A stretch of 64,000 nt of DNA from Lacinutrix sp. (GCF_029238095.1 NZ_JAQWGS010000026.1:124001-188000); one strand, 5' to 3'. Shown: positions 45,698 to 54,504, counted from the first letter of the stretch. The notes: generated from the sequence alone by a model not told the origin. Numbers and translations: made by a program.

Positions 45698-46897
45698 ATG
45701 GCAAAATCCATTACTCCTTTCTCTAAAGCGCAACTCTTACCACAAGAAGAAACTTTAGAGGTTTTAAAAAGCAAAAGTTCATTGTTTATTGGTATTCCCA
45801 AAGAAACAGCTTTTCAAGAGAAACGCGTTTGCTTAACACCAGATGCAGTTTCGGCTATTGTAAACAATGGTCATCGCGTACTTATAGAATCTGGTGCTGG
45901 AAAAGGCTCTAAGTTTAGCGATAAAGACTACAGTGAAAATGGTGCAGAGATAACTAACGATGTTGCAAAGGTTTATAGTTGTCCAATGATATTAAAGGTC
46001 GAACCACCTACTCTTGAAGAACTAAAACTAATTAATCCGCAAACGATATTAATTTCGGCTTTACAGTTAAAAACTCAATCTAAAAAATATTTCGAAACAC
46101 TTGCTAATAAACGCATAACAGCTCTGGCTTTCGAGTTTATTCGAGATGACGATGGTGCTTATCCTGCTGTTCGTGCTTTAAGTGAAATTGCAGGTACAGC
46201 TTCGGTTTTAATTGCTTCAGAGCTTTTAAGCAACACAACAAATGGTAACGGACTAATGTTTGGAAACATAAGTGGTGTTCCACCAATTGAAGTTGTTATA
46301 CTTGGCGCTGGAACTGTAGGAGAATTTGCAGCTAGAAGCGCAATTGGTTTAGGTGCAAATGTCAAAATATTCGACAATTCAATTACCAAATTGCGATGTG
46401 TACAAACTAATTTAGGGAGAACACTCTACACCTCTACCATTCAACCAAAATACCTAAACAAAGCCTTAAAGCGCTGTGATGTTGTTATTGGAGCTGTTAG
46501 AGGTCGAGATCGCTCTCCTGTAATTGTTACTGAAGCCATGGTAGAACAAATGAAAAAAGGCTCTGTTATTATAGATGTTAGTATAGATATGGGTGGTTGT
46601 TTTGAAACCAGTGAAGTAACAACGCATAATCATCCTGTATTCGAAAAGCATGGTGTAATCCATTATTGTGTTCCAAATATTCCAGCACGTTATTCTCGAA
46701 CGGCTTCTGCTTCTATCAGTAATATCTTTACGCCATACTTACTTAAAATTGCTGAAGATGGTGGACTAGAACATTCTTTACGAATGGATCCTGGTCTTAA
46801 AAGCGGACTCTACTTCTATCATGGTATTTTAACTAATCGTGCAGTAGGAGAATGGTTTGACCTAAGTTATAACGATATTAATTTACTTATTTTTTAA
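45698..46897 (+). CDS. ald: Alanine dehydrogenase/PNT family protein (Bacteroidota type)
   Basis: 399 residues. The N-terminal domain has IGIPKETAFQEKRVCLTPDAV, then K100 in ILKVEPP. The NAD domain has VVILGAGTVGEFAARSAIGLGA, later DVSIDMGGCFETS, then the RTASASISNIFTPYL end. This is the usual alanine dehydrogenase family, which interconverts pyruvate and alanine with NADH. The catalytic His found in TYLHLA of characterised enzymes is Q123 here (SALQLK), as in transhydrogenase alpha subunits. The true reaction may therefore differ. The gene follows tsaE by about 100 bases. Confidence 0.8.
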   Translation: MAKSITPFSKAQLLPQEETLEVLKSKSSLFIGIPKETAFQEKRVCLTPDAVSAIVNNGHRVLIESGAGKGSKFSDKDYSENGAEITNDVAKVYSCPMILKVEPPTLEELKLINPQTILISALQLKTQSKKYFETLANKRITALAFEFIRDDDGAYPAVRALSEIAGTASVLIASELLSNTTNGNGLMFGNISGVPPIEVVILGAGTVGEFAARSAIGLGANVKIFDNSITKLRCVQTNLGRTLYTSTIQPKYLNKALKRCDVVIGAVRGRDRSPVIVTEAMVEQMKKGSVIIDVSIDMGGCFETSEVTTHNHPVFEKHGVIHYCVPNIPARYSRTASASISNIFTPYLLKIAEDGGLEHSLRMDPGLKSGLYFYHGILTNRAVGEWFDLSYNDINLLIF

Positions 46898-46992
46898 TAA
46901 TTTAATTAGTTCTTAAAACGTTACTTTAAATCGGTTATATTTCCGAATTTTGTCAAAACATTTAGATTTAAATTTATTCAAAAAATAAAAAA

Positions 46993-47367
46993 ATGAGTTT
47001 AATAAAAAGATTTGGCTACTATTTTGGAGGTTTTGCTATTGGTTTAGTAATTCTCGCCTTTTTTTTAAACGGAAAAAAAGCTTCTTGCGATTATGGTCCA
47101 GATGCTAGAGTTTTAAAAAACATTAGAACCAAAACATTAGAATACTCTGCTGAAGCAACAGCCTTTATAAGCTTAAAAGGCATTGACACAACCAAAATAA
47201 ACTACATACTTTACAAGGGAGATGTTAATTTTTCTGATAGTGATACTAGAAAAAAACCTTGTGGTGTTTATTTTGTTGAAGGCGAAATAGACGGAAAAGA
47301 TACTGGACTCTCAGTAGAAAACTGTGATAAAACAGCTACAATTCAAAGTATAGAATTTATAGATTAA
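46993..47367 (+). CDS. DUF4258-type membrane-anchored protein
   Basis: 124 residues. One N-terminal membrane segment (FGYYFGGFAIGLVILAFFL) is followed by a small cysteine-containing outer domain (KASCDYGPDARVLKNIRTKT, VNFSDSDTRKKPCGVYFVEG, LSVENCDKTATIQSIEF). The pattern matches a flavobacterial DUF4258 family. Function is unknown. It ends 25 bases before the convergent proline dehydrogenase stop. Confidence 0.72.
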   Translation: MSLIKRFGYYFGGFAIGLVILAFFLNGKKASCDYGPDARVLKNIRTKTLEYSAEATAFISLKGIDTTKINYILYKGDVNFSDSDTRKKPCGVYFVEGEIDGKDTGLSVENCDKTATIQSIEFID

Positions 47368-47391
47368 TTTTAGTTAGATTTATAAAAACAC

Positions 47392-48564
47392 TTACGCCTT
47401 TCTTCTTTTCATTTCTTTATTTAAAAGCGACAACTCTCGACCAGTTTGCCCTGCAACACTGGTGTTTTCTTCAGCACGACGAATAAGATATGGTATAACT
47501 TCTTTTATTGGTCCGAAAGGAATTAATTTTGCTGTGTTATAACCTTGTTCTGCAAGATTAAAACTAATATGATCACTCATACCATACAATTGACCAAACC
47601 AAACAGTATTATTATTACGCTCCATCTTTTTTTGAGCCATAAGCTCCATGGCTAAATATGAACTGGCTTCATTGTGAGTTCCAACAAATACAGAAAAATC
47701 TTTAGAATGATCTAATATATAACTTAATGCTGTGTTAAATGTTGTATCTGTATCTTCTTTAGTAGCGCATATTGGAGATGGATAACCTTTTTCTTCTGCA
47801 CGTTCACGCTCTTTTTCCATGTAAGCACCACGAACAATTTTTAAACCTATTAGATAACCTTTTCCTTTGGCGCGTTCGTGTAACTGTTTCATGTAATCTA
47901 TTCGATCCCAACGGTAACACTGTAAGGTATTGTATACTGTTAAACGTTCTGTATTGTATCGCTCCATCATTAATTCTACTAAATCGTCTGCTGCGTCTTG
48001 CATCCAGCTTTCTTCAGCATCAATCAATACACGAAGCTTTGCTTTATAAGTAGCTTTGCAAATGGCATCAAAACGCGCAACAATTCTATTCCACTCCTCT
48101 TGCTCATTAGTAGTTAACTCAGCTTTTTCAGAAACTTTCTGAAATAAACCAAAGCGTCCCAATGCAGTAGGTTTCATGGCTACTATATGAATTTCGTCAT
48201 GCTCACTAGCAAATTGCACCAACTCCACCTTCTTTTTTGCAGCAGCATCAAAATCGGCTTCACTTTCTTTTCCTTCTACAGAAAAGTCCATGATAGAAGA
48301 CACGCCTTTTTCATTTAACTTATATATAACTGGCAAACACTCCTTCTCTGTTTCTCCACCACAAAACTGACTAAAAATAGTCTTTTTTATTAAACCTTTA
48401 ACTGGCAACCCTATATTTAAAGATGTTAAAGCTATTTTAGAACCTACACTAACCAATGTTGGGCTTGCCATCGTTTTAAATAAAAAATGTGCTTTTTGCA
48501 ATTCTTTTTTAGATTTTAAAGCAAAAGCAATTTCTGTATTATTAAAAAATTTTTCAGTACTCAT
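47392..48564 (-). CDS. Proline dehydrogenase
   Basis: About 390 residues from the Met at 48564 (MSTEKFFNNTEIAFALKSKK). The longer frame to 48675 would overlap aroB and is not supported; a promoter lies just upstream of 48564. Core segments RVLIDAEESWMQDAADDLV, YNTLQCYRWDRIDYMKQLH, LKIVRGAYMEKERERA, GTHNEASSYL, and RRAEENTSVAGQTGRELSLL are typical of the FAD-binding proline dehydrogenase barrel. It oxidises proline to pyrroline-5-carboxylate for proline use as carbon and nitrogen source. The P5C dehydrogenase is not adjacent. It is divergent from aroB. Confidence 0.92.
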   Translation of the reverse strand: MSTEKFFNNTEIAFALKSKKELQKAHFLFKTMASPTLVSVGSKIALTSLNIGLPVKGLIKKTIFSQFCGGETEKECLPVIYKLNEKGVSSIMDFSVEGKESEADFDAAAKKKVELVQFASEHDEIHIVAMKPTALGRFGLFQKVSEKAELTTNEQEEWNRIVARFDAICKATYKAKLRVLIDAEESWMQDAADDLVELMMERYNTERLTVYNTLQCYRWDRIDYMKQLHERAKGKGYLIGLKIVRGAYMEKERERAEEKGYPSPICATKEDTDTTFNTALSYILDHSKDFSVFVGTHNEASSYLAMELMAQKKMERNNNTVWFGQLYGMSDHISFNLAEQGYNTAKLIPFGPIKEVIPYLIRRAEENTSVAGQTGRELSLLNKEMKRRKA

Positions 48565-48585
48565 AAAAAAGCGAATATATTTAAG

Positions 48586-48619
48586 CAAATATAATTCAAC
48601 TAAGTTATATTTCTTCAAA
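48586..48619 (-). promoter_or_regulatory. Predicted promoter of proline dehydrogenase
   Basis: On the minus strand TTTG (48619-48616), a 22-base spacer, then TATATTTG (48593-48586). It sits 21 bases before the chosen Met codon and argues against a start further upstream. Confidence 0.5.
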
Positions 48620-48656
48620 AACTCCTTACTTTTACAACATAATAATTTACTTTTTA

Positions 48657-49724
48657 ATGAAACCAATAACAACACAGGATTACACTATTTATTTTAATAA
48701 CGAAGGTTACAAACAAGTAAATGAGCATTTAAAAACCATAAACTATTCTAAAGTTTTTATTTTATGCGACACCAATACAAATATTGATTGCGTTCCTTTT
48801 TTTCTAGCAAATATTGATGCTGATGTTGCTTACGATATTTTAGAAATTGATCCTGGAGAAGAATCAAAAAATCTAGATATTTGTCTAGGACTTTGGGAAG
48901 CCTTGTCTGAATATGGTGCAGATAGAAAAAGTGTTATTATAAATATTGGTGGTGGTGTTGTAACAGATTTAGGTGGCTTTGTTGCGTCTACTTTTAAACG
49001 TGGCATAGACTTTATTAACATTCCAACCTCCTTATTAGCAATGGTAGATGCTTCTATAGGTGGAAAAACCGGAATTGACTTGGGACATCTAAAAAACCAA
49101 ATTGGAGTTATTAATACTCCAGAATTAATAGTAGTTGATACAGCTTTTTTAGCGACTTTACCACAATTAGAAATGCGTTCTGGTTTAGCCGAAATGCTAA
49201 AACATGGTTTAATTTTTGATGAAAGTTATTGGAATAAGATTCAAGATTTATCTCAATCTACAATAGAAGATTTAGATGAATTAATTTACGAATCTATTAT
49301 CATTAAAAAAAATATTGTTGCTCAAGACCCTACAGAACAAGGCTTACGAAAAACCTTAAATTACGGACACACCTTAGGACATGCCATAGAGTCTTATTTT
49401 ATGGAAAACGACAACAAAGAGCGTTTACTCCATGGAGAAGCCGTTGCTATTGGTATTATTTTAGCAAATTTTCTTTCGGTTAAATATTGTGGTTTTTCAG
49501 AAGAAAAAAATACAGCCATTAAAGGAATTATTAAAGCTATTTATGGACATGTTGATATTCTTGAAACAGATTACTCATCAATTATAGAGCTTTTAAAATA
49601 TGATAAGAAAAATGAGAATGGCAATGTCAACTTTGTGCTTTTAAAAGCAATTGGTAAACCCAAAATAGATTGCATTGTTAGCAACGAAGCAATAATAGAA
49701 GCTTTTGAGTTTTACAAACTTTAA
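48657..49724 (+). CDS. aroB: 3-dehydroquinate synthase
   Basis: 355 residues. NAD-binding segment IINIGGGVVTDLGGFVASTFKRGIDFINIPTSLLAMVDASIGGKTGI, metal site in the LNYGHTLGHAIE segment, and HGEAVAIGI. It makes 3-dehydroquinate from DAHP, step two of the shikimate pathway. Other aro genes are not nearby. It is divergent from proline dehydrogenase with 92 bases between starts. Confidence 0.95.
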   Translation: MKPITTQDYTIYFNNEGYKQVNEHLKTINYSKVFILCDTNTNIDCVPFFLANIDADVAYDILEIDPGEESKNLDICLGLWEALSEYGADRKSVIINIGGGVVTDLGGFVASTFKRGIDFINIPTSLLAMVDASIGGKTGIDLGHLKNQIGVINTPELIVVDTAFLATLPQLEMRSGLAEMLKHGLIFDESYWNKIQDLSQSTIEDLDELIYESIIIKKNIVAQDPTEQGLRKTLNYGHTLGHAIESYFMENDNKERLLHGEAVAIGIILANFLSVKYCGFSEEKNTAIKGIIKAIYGHVDILETDYSSIIELLKYDKKNENGNVNFVLLKAIGKPKIDCIVSNEAIIEAFEFYKL

Positions 49725-49744
49725 TTTAATGTAAATAAAAACTA

Positions 49745-50260
49745 TTACAAATAACGTTCTTTAATTATTTCGCAATGGTGTTTTTCATGTCCTGCAATTA
49801 AAAAACCTAGTGCTCTAACAGATACTTCTCCTCCGCCTACAGTACCAACACTCCTTAAAGCATCGCTATTAAACGTTCTGTAAAGCGCTATTGTAGATTG
49901 CCTAACATAAGTATACTCTTCCAATAAGTCTTCTAATGTTCTAGTATTTGCATAACTTGTTTCAGCATATTCGTTTTCATTAAAACCAACAACAGGTGTT
50001 TTATCTTTTCTTGCAAAACGCAAAGCTCTATATGCAAAAACACGTTCTGAATCTATTATATGGCTAATAATTTCTTTAATAGTCCATTTATTAGCCTCGT
50101 AACGGTATTCTAACTTGTCTTCCGGAATGGATTTAAAAAAGCTAATAACCGTTTTTAGTCCATCTTCTAAACCATCTACTAATACTAATTCTCCAATTCT
50201 ATTGATATAAGGCTGAAAAAAAGGTAAATACTCTCCTTTTTGTAAATCTGTGACTTTCAT
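49745..50260 (-). CDS. DinB family protein
   Basis: 171 residues, a four-helix bundle of the DinB type. The putative metal triad is formed by HIIDSERVFAYRALRF (helix 2) and the closing HEKHHCEIIKERYL. Members include thiol-dependent transferases and stress proteins; the role here is unknown. It is convergent with aroB. Confidence 0.85.
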   Translation of the reverse strand: MKVTDLQKGEYLPFFQPYINRIGELVLVDGLEDGLKTVISFFKSIPEDKLEYRYEANKWTIKEIISHIIDSERVFAYRALRFARKDKTPVVGFNENEYAETSYANTRTLEDLLEEYTYVRQSTIALYRTFNSDALRSVGTVGGGEVSVRALGFLIAGHEKHHCEIIKERYL

Positions 50261-50360
50261 AACTTATGCTTAGGGCTTTAAAATTTATTTTCGGTTTTTT
50301 AATCCATAAAAAATGCCAAAACAATATAACTAAAGGACTTTAATTTATGATAGTTTAATA

Positions 50361-50840
50361 CTATAGAGAGTTAAAAATATAATGCATTAACCTCTTTTTA
50401 TCATTTAAGCTTTCTTCTAGAGAAATCATAGTTTCAGTTCTATACACTCCTTCAATATCATCTAACATAAAAATAACATCTTTAGCGTGCTCTGTATTTC
50501 TTGCTCTAATTTTACAGAAAATATTAAATTTACCAGTAGTAACATGTGCTACAGTAACAAAAGGTATTTCGTTAATACGTTCTAAAACAAACTTTGTTTG
50601 CGACGTATTTTGAAGAAAAACGCCAACATAAGCTATAAACGAGTATCCTAATTTTTTATAATCTAATTTCAACGAAGAGCCTTTTATAATACTTGCATCT
50701 TCCATTTTCTTTACTCTAACATGAACTGTACCAGCAGAAATTAGTAATTTTTTTGCTATATCTGTAAAAGGTACTCTAGTATTATCAATCAACATATCTA
50801 AAATTTGATGATCAATCTCGTCTAATTTAAACTTTGCCAT
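50361..50840 (-). CDS. Lrp/AsnC family transcription regulator
   Basis: About 159 residues from the Met at 50840 (MAKFKLDEIDHQILDMLID). The earlier in-frame start at 50897 would read through a promoter-like element. An N-terminal helix-turn-helix (PFTDIAKKLLISAGTVHVRVKKMEDASII) precedes a RAM/AsnC ligand domain (AYVGVFLQNTSQTKFVLERI, VTVAHVTTGKFNIFCKIRARN, IEGVYRTETMISL). These regulators sense amino acids. The effector is not known. Confidence 0.92.
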   Translation of the reverse strand: MAKFKLDEIDHQILDMLIDNTRVPFTDIAKKLLISAGTVHVRVKKMEDASIIKGSSLKLDYKKLGYSFIAYVGVFLQNTSQTKFVLERINEIPFVTVAHVTTGKFNIFCKIRARNTEHAKDVIFMLDDIEGVYRTETMISLEESLNDKKRLMHYIFNSL

Positions 50841-50865
50841 TTTTTTGGTTTTATTAAATAAAAAA

Positions 50866-50873
50866 CAAAAATA
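50866..50873 (-). promoter_or_regulatory. Putative -7 element of the Lrp/AsnC gene
   Basis: On the minus strand TATTTTTG matches TAnnTTTG, 26 bases before the start codon at 50840. No TTTG -33 motif is clear. Confidence 0.35.
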
Positions 50874-50911
50874 ATACATTTTTAATGAATTATCCACATT
50901 AAAAACACGGA

Positions 50912-52054
50912 TTAATCAAAATTTAATGCATATTTTTCATTATTTATTAAAACGAAAACGTTTTCGCTGCCTACAAATATTGGTTTATTTTTTTCGTTAA
51001 AAACCACTTGACCATTAGCGTCTATGTAGTTATGCGCAAAAAAAGCATCAAGCTTTTCAATTTTTTCAATTTTTGGTATAAAATGTACTGAATTTTCAAT
51101 CAATCGTTCTTGATATTGAATAGCAACGTCTAATACTTCATTATTAAAAAGTACATTCTTAATAATAACATCGAAAAACAGCTTTCTATTTTGTGGAATT
51201 TGAAAATAATCATGATAATCGTTTAATGCAATAGCCTCTTCTACAATTGTAGTTAATGCTATGATATAGGACTGAAACACCAAACACCTTACCGCTTCTC
51301 TATCGTAATCGCTAGGGTAATGTCCAGCCTCAAACAAAATTGTAGGAACATTAAAACTCTGAAAAGTGTCTCCAACGCAGTTTATATTAAAAGCATCATC
51401 GTAAATACCAACCTGGTTAGGAATTTCATTTTGCAACATCTTATTTATTTTAACAATAACAGACATTGCTACCTTTCTATTTTCTGTTATTGAACAAACT
51501 TTATCCTGAGCTGGTGATAAAAAAGACAAAGTAGCAGGATTATTTGTATTGCCTGCGCTAAAAATAGTACGCTGTCCATGTAAATTAAAGCAATAATGCG
51601 GCTTGAACTCACTAAAAACGGTTCTTAAAACTAAACTTTCAGGCTGTGTAAGCTGTTGCGCATCTCTATTTAAATCTACACCATTAGCATTTAATCTCGT
51701 GTATGCTTTTGCTCCATCTGGATTTAAAATAGGAATAATAACAATTGTACAGGTTTTTAAAATTGATTTTGAATTTACGTGTGAAGACAAAAAATTAAGT
51801 AAATCGAAAAGCGATTTTGTGGTTGTAGATTCGTTTCCATGCATTTGAGACCACATTAATATCCTTTTTTTACCAGAACCAATAGTTATAGAAAAAAGGT
51901 CCTCTTTTAAAACAGACTGCCCAATAACTTGAATTTTAAAATTAGTTTGATGTTTTTTTAAAAGCGCAGCAATAGATTTTGTATGTATATAACGACCAAA
52001 AAGAGTAGTCTCTTTGTAGGTTTTAAAAATGGTTTTTAATGTAGTGTTCGTCAT
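50912..52054 (-). CDS. M14 family zinc carboxypeptidase-like protein
   Basis: 380 residues. Zinc site H72-G-N-E75 in MWSQMHGNESTTTKSL, then NPDGAKAYTRLNANGVDLNRDA (substrate-binding Asn-Arg), the third zinc ligand in CFNLHGQRTIF, and the catalytic Glu in PTILFEAGHYPSD. No signal peptide is seen, so it may be cytosolic. The upstream region carries four copies of the TTACAnnTGTAA palindrome and a TACATTTG -7 element that overlaps the nearest one. Regulation by the divergent XRE protein is therefore likely. Confidence 0.88.
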   Translation of the reverse strand: MTNTTLKTIFKTYKETTLFGRYIHTKSIAALLKKHQTNFKIQVIGQSVLKEDLFSITIGSGKKRILMWSQMHGNESTTTKSLFDLLNFLSSHVNSKSILKTCTIVIIPILNPDGAKAYTRLNANGVDLNRDAQQLTQPESLVLRTVFSEFKPHYCFNLHGQRTIFSAGNTNNPATLSFLSPAQDKVCSITENRKVAMSVIVKINKMLQNEIPNQVGIYDDAFNINCVGDTFQSFNVPTILFEAGHYPSDYDREAVRCLVFQSYIIALTTIVEEAIALNDYHDYFQIPQNRKLFFDVIIKNVLFNNEVLDVAIQYQERLIENSVHFIPKIEKIEKLDAFFAHNYIDANGQVVFNEKNKPIFVGSENVFVLINNEKYALNFD

Positions 52055-52069
52055 TCGTTAAAATCTTGT

Positions 52070-52140
52070 TTACAAATGTAACACTTTATATATTTACAAT
52101 TGTAAACAGAAAATGTTACAATTGTAATTTACAACTGTAA
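52070..52140. promoter_or_regulatory. Four-copy palindromic operator array upstream of the M14 gene
   Basis: TTACAAATGTAA (52070-52081), TTACAATTGTAA (52094-52105), TTACAATTGTAA (52116-52127) and TTACAACTGTAA (52129-52140). All are 12-mers with arms TTACA/TGTAA and a 2-base centre; centre spacings are 24, 22 and 13 bases. Site 1, on the minus strand, contains TACATTTG, a full TAnnTTTG -7 match 18 bases before the M14 start codon, so a bound repressor would cover the promoter. The rest of the 313-base gap is AT-rich. Confidence 0.75.
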
Positions 52141-52316
52141 CCAAATCTTTAGAAAAATAGACTTGCATGCTATTGAAATTAGAACAAAATATATCACTAA
52201 TATAAAATAAAGATTAAATTACATGTTTTCAGTTATTTAAGTGTATTCATATAAAGTTTTTAATTAATTAAATACTCAGTGATATACATTAATAATGATG
52301 AAGTTTTTTAAAAAAT

Positions 52317-52363
52317 ATACATTTGTAAACATGTTTATTCCAATTGATTGTTTACATTTGTAT
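52317..52363. promoter_or_regulatory. Two further palindrome copies upstream of the XRE gene
   Basis: ATACATTTGTAA (52317-52328) and TTACATTTGTAT (52352-52363), each one mismatch from the palindrome. The second contains TACATTTG (52353-52360), a full TAnnTTTG -7 match only seven bases before the XRE start at 52368. This suggests autoregulation and a very short or absent leader. Confidence 0.65.
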
Positions 52364-52367
52364 AACA

Positions 52368-52793
52368 ATGATTAACAACGAAGATTTTACTAAAAGACTT
52401 AAAAAAGTCATAGATTACTACGGTGAAAGTGCCTCTTCTTTTGCCGAAAAAATTGGTGTGCAACGCTCTAGTATATCGCACATTCTTTCTGGTAGAAATA
52501 AGCCAAGTTTAGAATTTGTTTTAAAAGTACTCTCCTCTTTTCCAGAAGTAGAATTATATTGGTTAATGAATGGAAAAGGTGTTTTTCCTTCTGAAAAGAT
52601 TTTAGAAGAAAAAACTGTGTACCAACCTAAAATTGATAATTCTGAAAATCAAGAATTATTTTCGAAATCTGAAACAGAACATTTACCTCCAGAAATTTCT
52701 GATATAAATCAAATTGCTTCAAATTCTAAAAAAGAAATAGATCGAATTGTTATTTTCTATAAAGATGGTAGTTTTTCAAATTTCGAAAATTAA
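52368..52793 (+). CDS. XRE-family (Cro/CI-type) transcription regulator
   Basis: About 141 residues from the ATG at 52368 (MINNEDFTKRLKKVIDYYG). The TTG at 52344 in the same frame lies inside an operator-like site and is unlikely. A helix-turn-helix spans residues 5-65 (SASSFAEKIGVQRSSISHILSGRNKPSLEFVLKVLSSFPEVELYWLMNGKG). The C-terminal part is polar with no recognised domain (ending IVIFYKDGSFSNFEN). It probably binds the TTACAnnTGTAA palindromes on both sides. Divergent from the M14 gene. Confidence 0.88.
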   Translation: MINNEDFTKRLKKVIDYYGESASSFAEKIGVQRSSISHILSGRNKPSLEFVLKVLSSFPEVELYWLMNGKGVFPSEKILEEKTVYQPKIDNSENQELFSKSETEHLPPEISDINQIASNSKKEIDRIVIFYKDGSFSNFEN

Positions 52794-52902
52794 GCAGTAT
52801 TCTATTTAAAAAATTAAATACGCGATTCTTAGCGCTTCACTTTTATTGCTTTAAATTAAGTTTAAATTCTACTATTTTGTAAATTTGTTTAAAATCTATT
52901 AT

Positions 52903-53307
52903 ATGAGATTTACACTTCCTATTGTATTAATATTTCTATTATCAAGTTGCCAAGGCATTGAACGTAATTGTAAAGATTACAAAACAGGCTTTTTTGAGTT
53001 TACTTTTAAGGCTAATGGTGTTGAAAAAACTGCTAAATTTATTAGAACAGAACTTTTAAACATTGATCTTTTTGAAGGCAAAATAGACTCTGCTTCTATT
53101 AGATGGATAAATGATTGTGAATTTATTCAAAAAAAAATAAACCCAAAAAACATGGCAGAAGAACGTGCTGTGCATTTTAAAATCATTGCCACTACCAAAG
53201 ACTCGTATACCTTTGAATACCAAGATGCCTCTCCAGATAGTAATAAGAAAAAACGAGTTGAAAAAGGAATTGCTTATCGTGTTTCAGAATTTAATATTAA
53301 TCCATAA
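52903..53307 (+). CDS. Small conserved lipoprotein
   Basis: About 134 residues from the Met at 52903. Lipoprotein signal MRFTLPIVLIFLLSSC with Cys16. The mature part has beta-rich segments (TGFFEFTFKANGVEKTAKF, RTELLNIDLFEGKIDSASI, WINDCEFIQKKI). No function is recognised. It lies 15 bases before the TerC start, so the two are probably co-transcribed. A TAAATTTG promoter-like element (52880-52887) lies just before the start. Confidence 0.72.
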   Translation: MRFTLPIVLIFLLSSCQGIERNCKDYKTGFFEFTFKANGVEKTAKFIRTELLNIDLFEGKIDSASIRWINDCEFIQKKINPKNMAEERAVHFKIIATTKDSYTFEYQDASPDSNKKKRVEKGIAYRVSEFNINP

Positions 53308-53322
53308 AAAAAACAACAACTC

Positions 53323-54111
53323 ATGTTAGATTTTCTATTAACTTCGGATGCCATTTTTGCCTTATTAACTTTAACCTTTTTAGAAATTATTCTTGGGATA
53401 GATAATATTGTTTTTATTTCTATTGCTGCTAATAAGTTACCAGAAAAACAACGTAATAAGGTAACAAACATTGGATTATTACTGGCAATGGTGCAACGTA
53501 TAATATTATTATTCTTTGTGTCGTTTTTAGTTGGTTTGTCTAAGCCTTTCAAAATAATAGAAACCAACTGGCTACATCTTGAAATTAGTTGGCAAGCTCT
53601 TATATTATTTGGTGGTGGATTATTTTTAATCTACAAATCGACTTCTGAAATAAGAGAAAAAGTAGAGACTCCTAATCATGATGAAAATGAAGTAAAAGGA
53701 AAAGTGATTAAATCTTTACAACAAGCCATTGTCCAAATTTTAATTATTGATTTTATTTTTTCTATAGATTCTATATTAACTGCTGTTGGTATGACTAATG
53801 GACTATCTGATAACCACAACCACAATCTGGTTTTAATGATTATTGCTGTGGTAATATCTATTATTATTATGATAGTTTTCGCTAATAAAATTAGACTTTT
53901 TATTGAAAGAAATCCAAGTATACAGATACTAGGATTGTCGTTTTTAATACTTATAGGCTTTATGCTAATTACAGAAGCTGGACATTTGTCTCATACTGCA
54001 TTATTTGGTAACTCTGTTGGTGCAATACCTAAAGGTTACTTATATTTTGCTATTGCTTTTTCTTTGTTAGTAGAATTTTTAAACCAGAAAGTTAGTAAAA
54101 CAAAGAAGTAG
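53323..54111 (+). CDS. TerC family membrane protein
   Basis: 262 residues, seven or more membrane segments. Conserved acidic motifs are EIILGIDNIVFISI (first helix) and IDFIFSIDSILTAVGM (mid helix), followed by IFANKIRLF-type and GFMLITEAGH segments. TerC-like proteins move metal ions, usually Mn2+, out of the cytosol. Directly follows the small lipoprotein. Confidence 0.9.
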   Translation: MLDFLLTSDAIFALLTLTFLEIILGIDNIVFISIAANKLPEKQRNKVTNIGLLLAMVQRIILLFFVSFLVGLSKPFKIIETNWLHLEISWQALILFGGGLFLIYKSTSEIREKVETPNHDENEVKGKVIKSLQQAIVQILIIDFIFSIDSILTAVGMTNGLSDNHNHNLVLMIIAVVISIIIMIVFANKIRLFIERNPSIQILGLSFLILIGFMLITEAGHLSHTALFGNSVGAIPKGYLYFAIAFSLLVEFLNQKVSKTKK

Positions 54112-54126
54112 TAATAAATTTAATTT

Positions 54127-54504
54127 ATGAAATTTCATCAGAAAAAAACTTTAGTATTAAAAGTACTCGATAGTCTACCAAATAAGTTAGGCTATTATTT
54201 ATATCATAAAATTCAAAAAAAATCTTTTAAAGATATCACTAAAAATATTAAAGCAAATAATAATAGTTATAGCGTAGTTAAGCATATATTAAACACTATA
54301 AATATAGATTTAAAAGATAAAAACATAATTGAAATTGGCTCTGGATGGCTACCACATATGCCTTATTTACTCAAGATTAAAGAAAATTATAAAACGATTT
54401 ACACATACGATTTAAATAACCATTACAATGTAAAAAATATTGAAAAATTAAATACCTATTTTAAAACCTGTGGGAGAACCAAAATAAATAACGCTACACT
54501 TTAA
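54127..54504 (+). CDS. SAM-dependent methyltransferase, probably truncated at the 3' end
   Basis: 125 residues. The N-terminus KVLDSLPNKLGYYLYHKIQKK precedes a Rossmann SAM site (KNIIEIGSGWLPHMPYLLKIKENYKTIYTYDLN, with E-I-G-S-G as motif I and D as motif II). It stops about 25 residues after motif II, before the rest of the methyltransferase fold. The stop TAA overlaps the end of parC by four bases. Flavobacterial relatives I recall are roughly twice as long, so this looks like a 5' fragment. Its activity is doubtful. Confidence 0.7.
   Translation: MKFHQKKTLVLKVLDSLPNKLGYYLYHKIQKKSFKDITKNIKANNNSYSVVKHILNTINIDLKDKNIIEIGSGWLPHMPYLLKIKENYKTIYTYDLNNHYNVKNIEKLNTYFKTCGRTKINNATL

Noticed and set aside
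48565-48675. N-terminal extension of proline dehydrogenase to 48675
   Set aside because: It overlaps the aroB start and runs through a TATATTTG promoter; the Met at 48564 is the typical start.
52070-52140. Evenly spaced short repeats that could suggest a CRISPR array
   Set aside because: Repeats are only 12 bp palindromes with irregular 1-12 base gaps between a divergent gene pair; they fit operators, and no cas genes are near.
52903-53307. Annotation of the small lipoprotein as a DNA topoisomerase IV component because parC and parE are near
   Set aside because: It has a lipobox and no topoisomerase motif, and it is separated from parC by two other genes.
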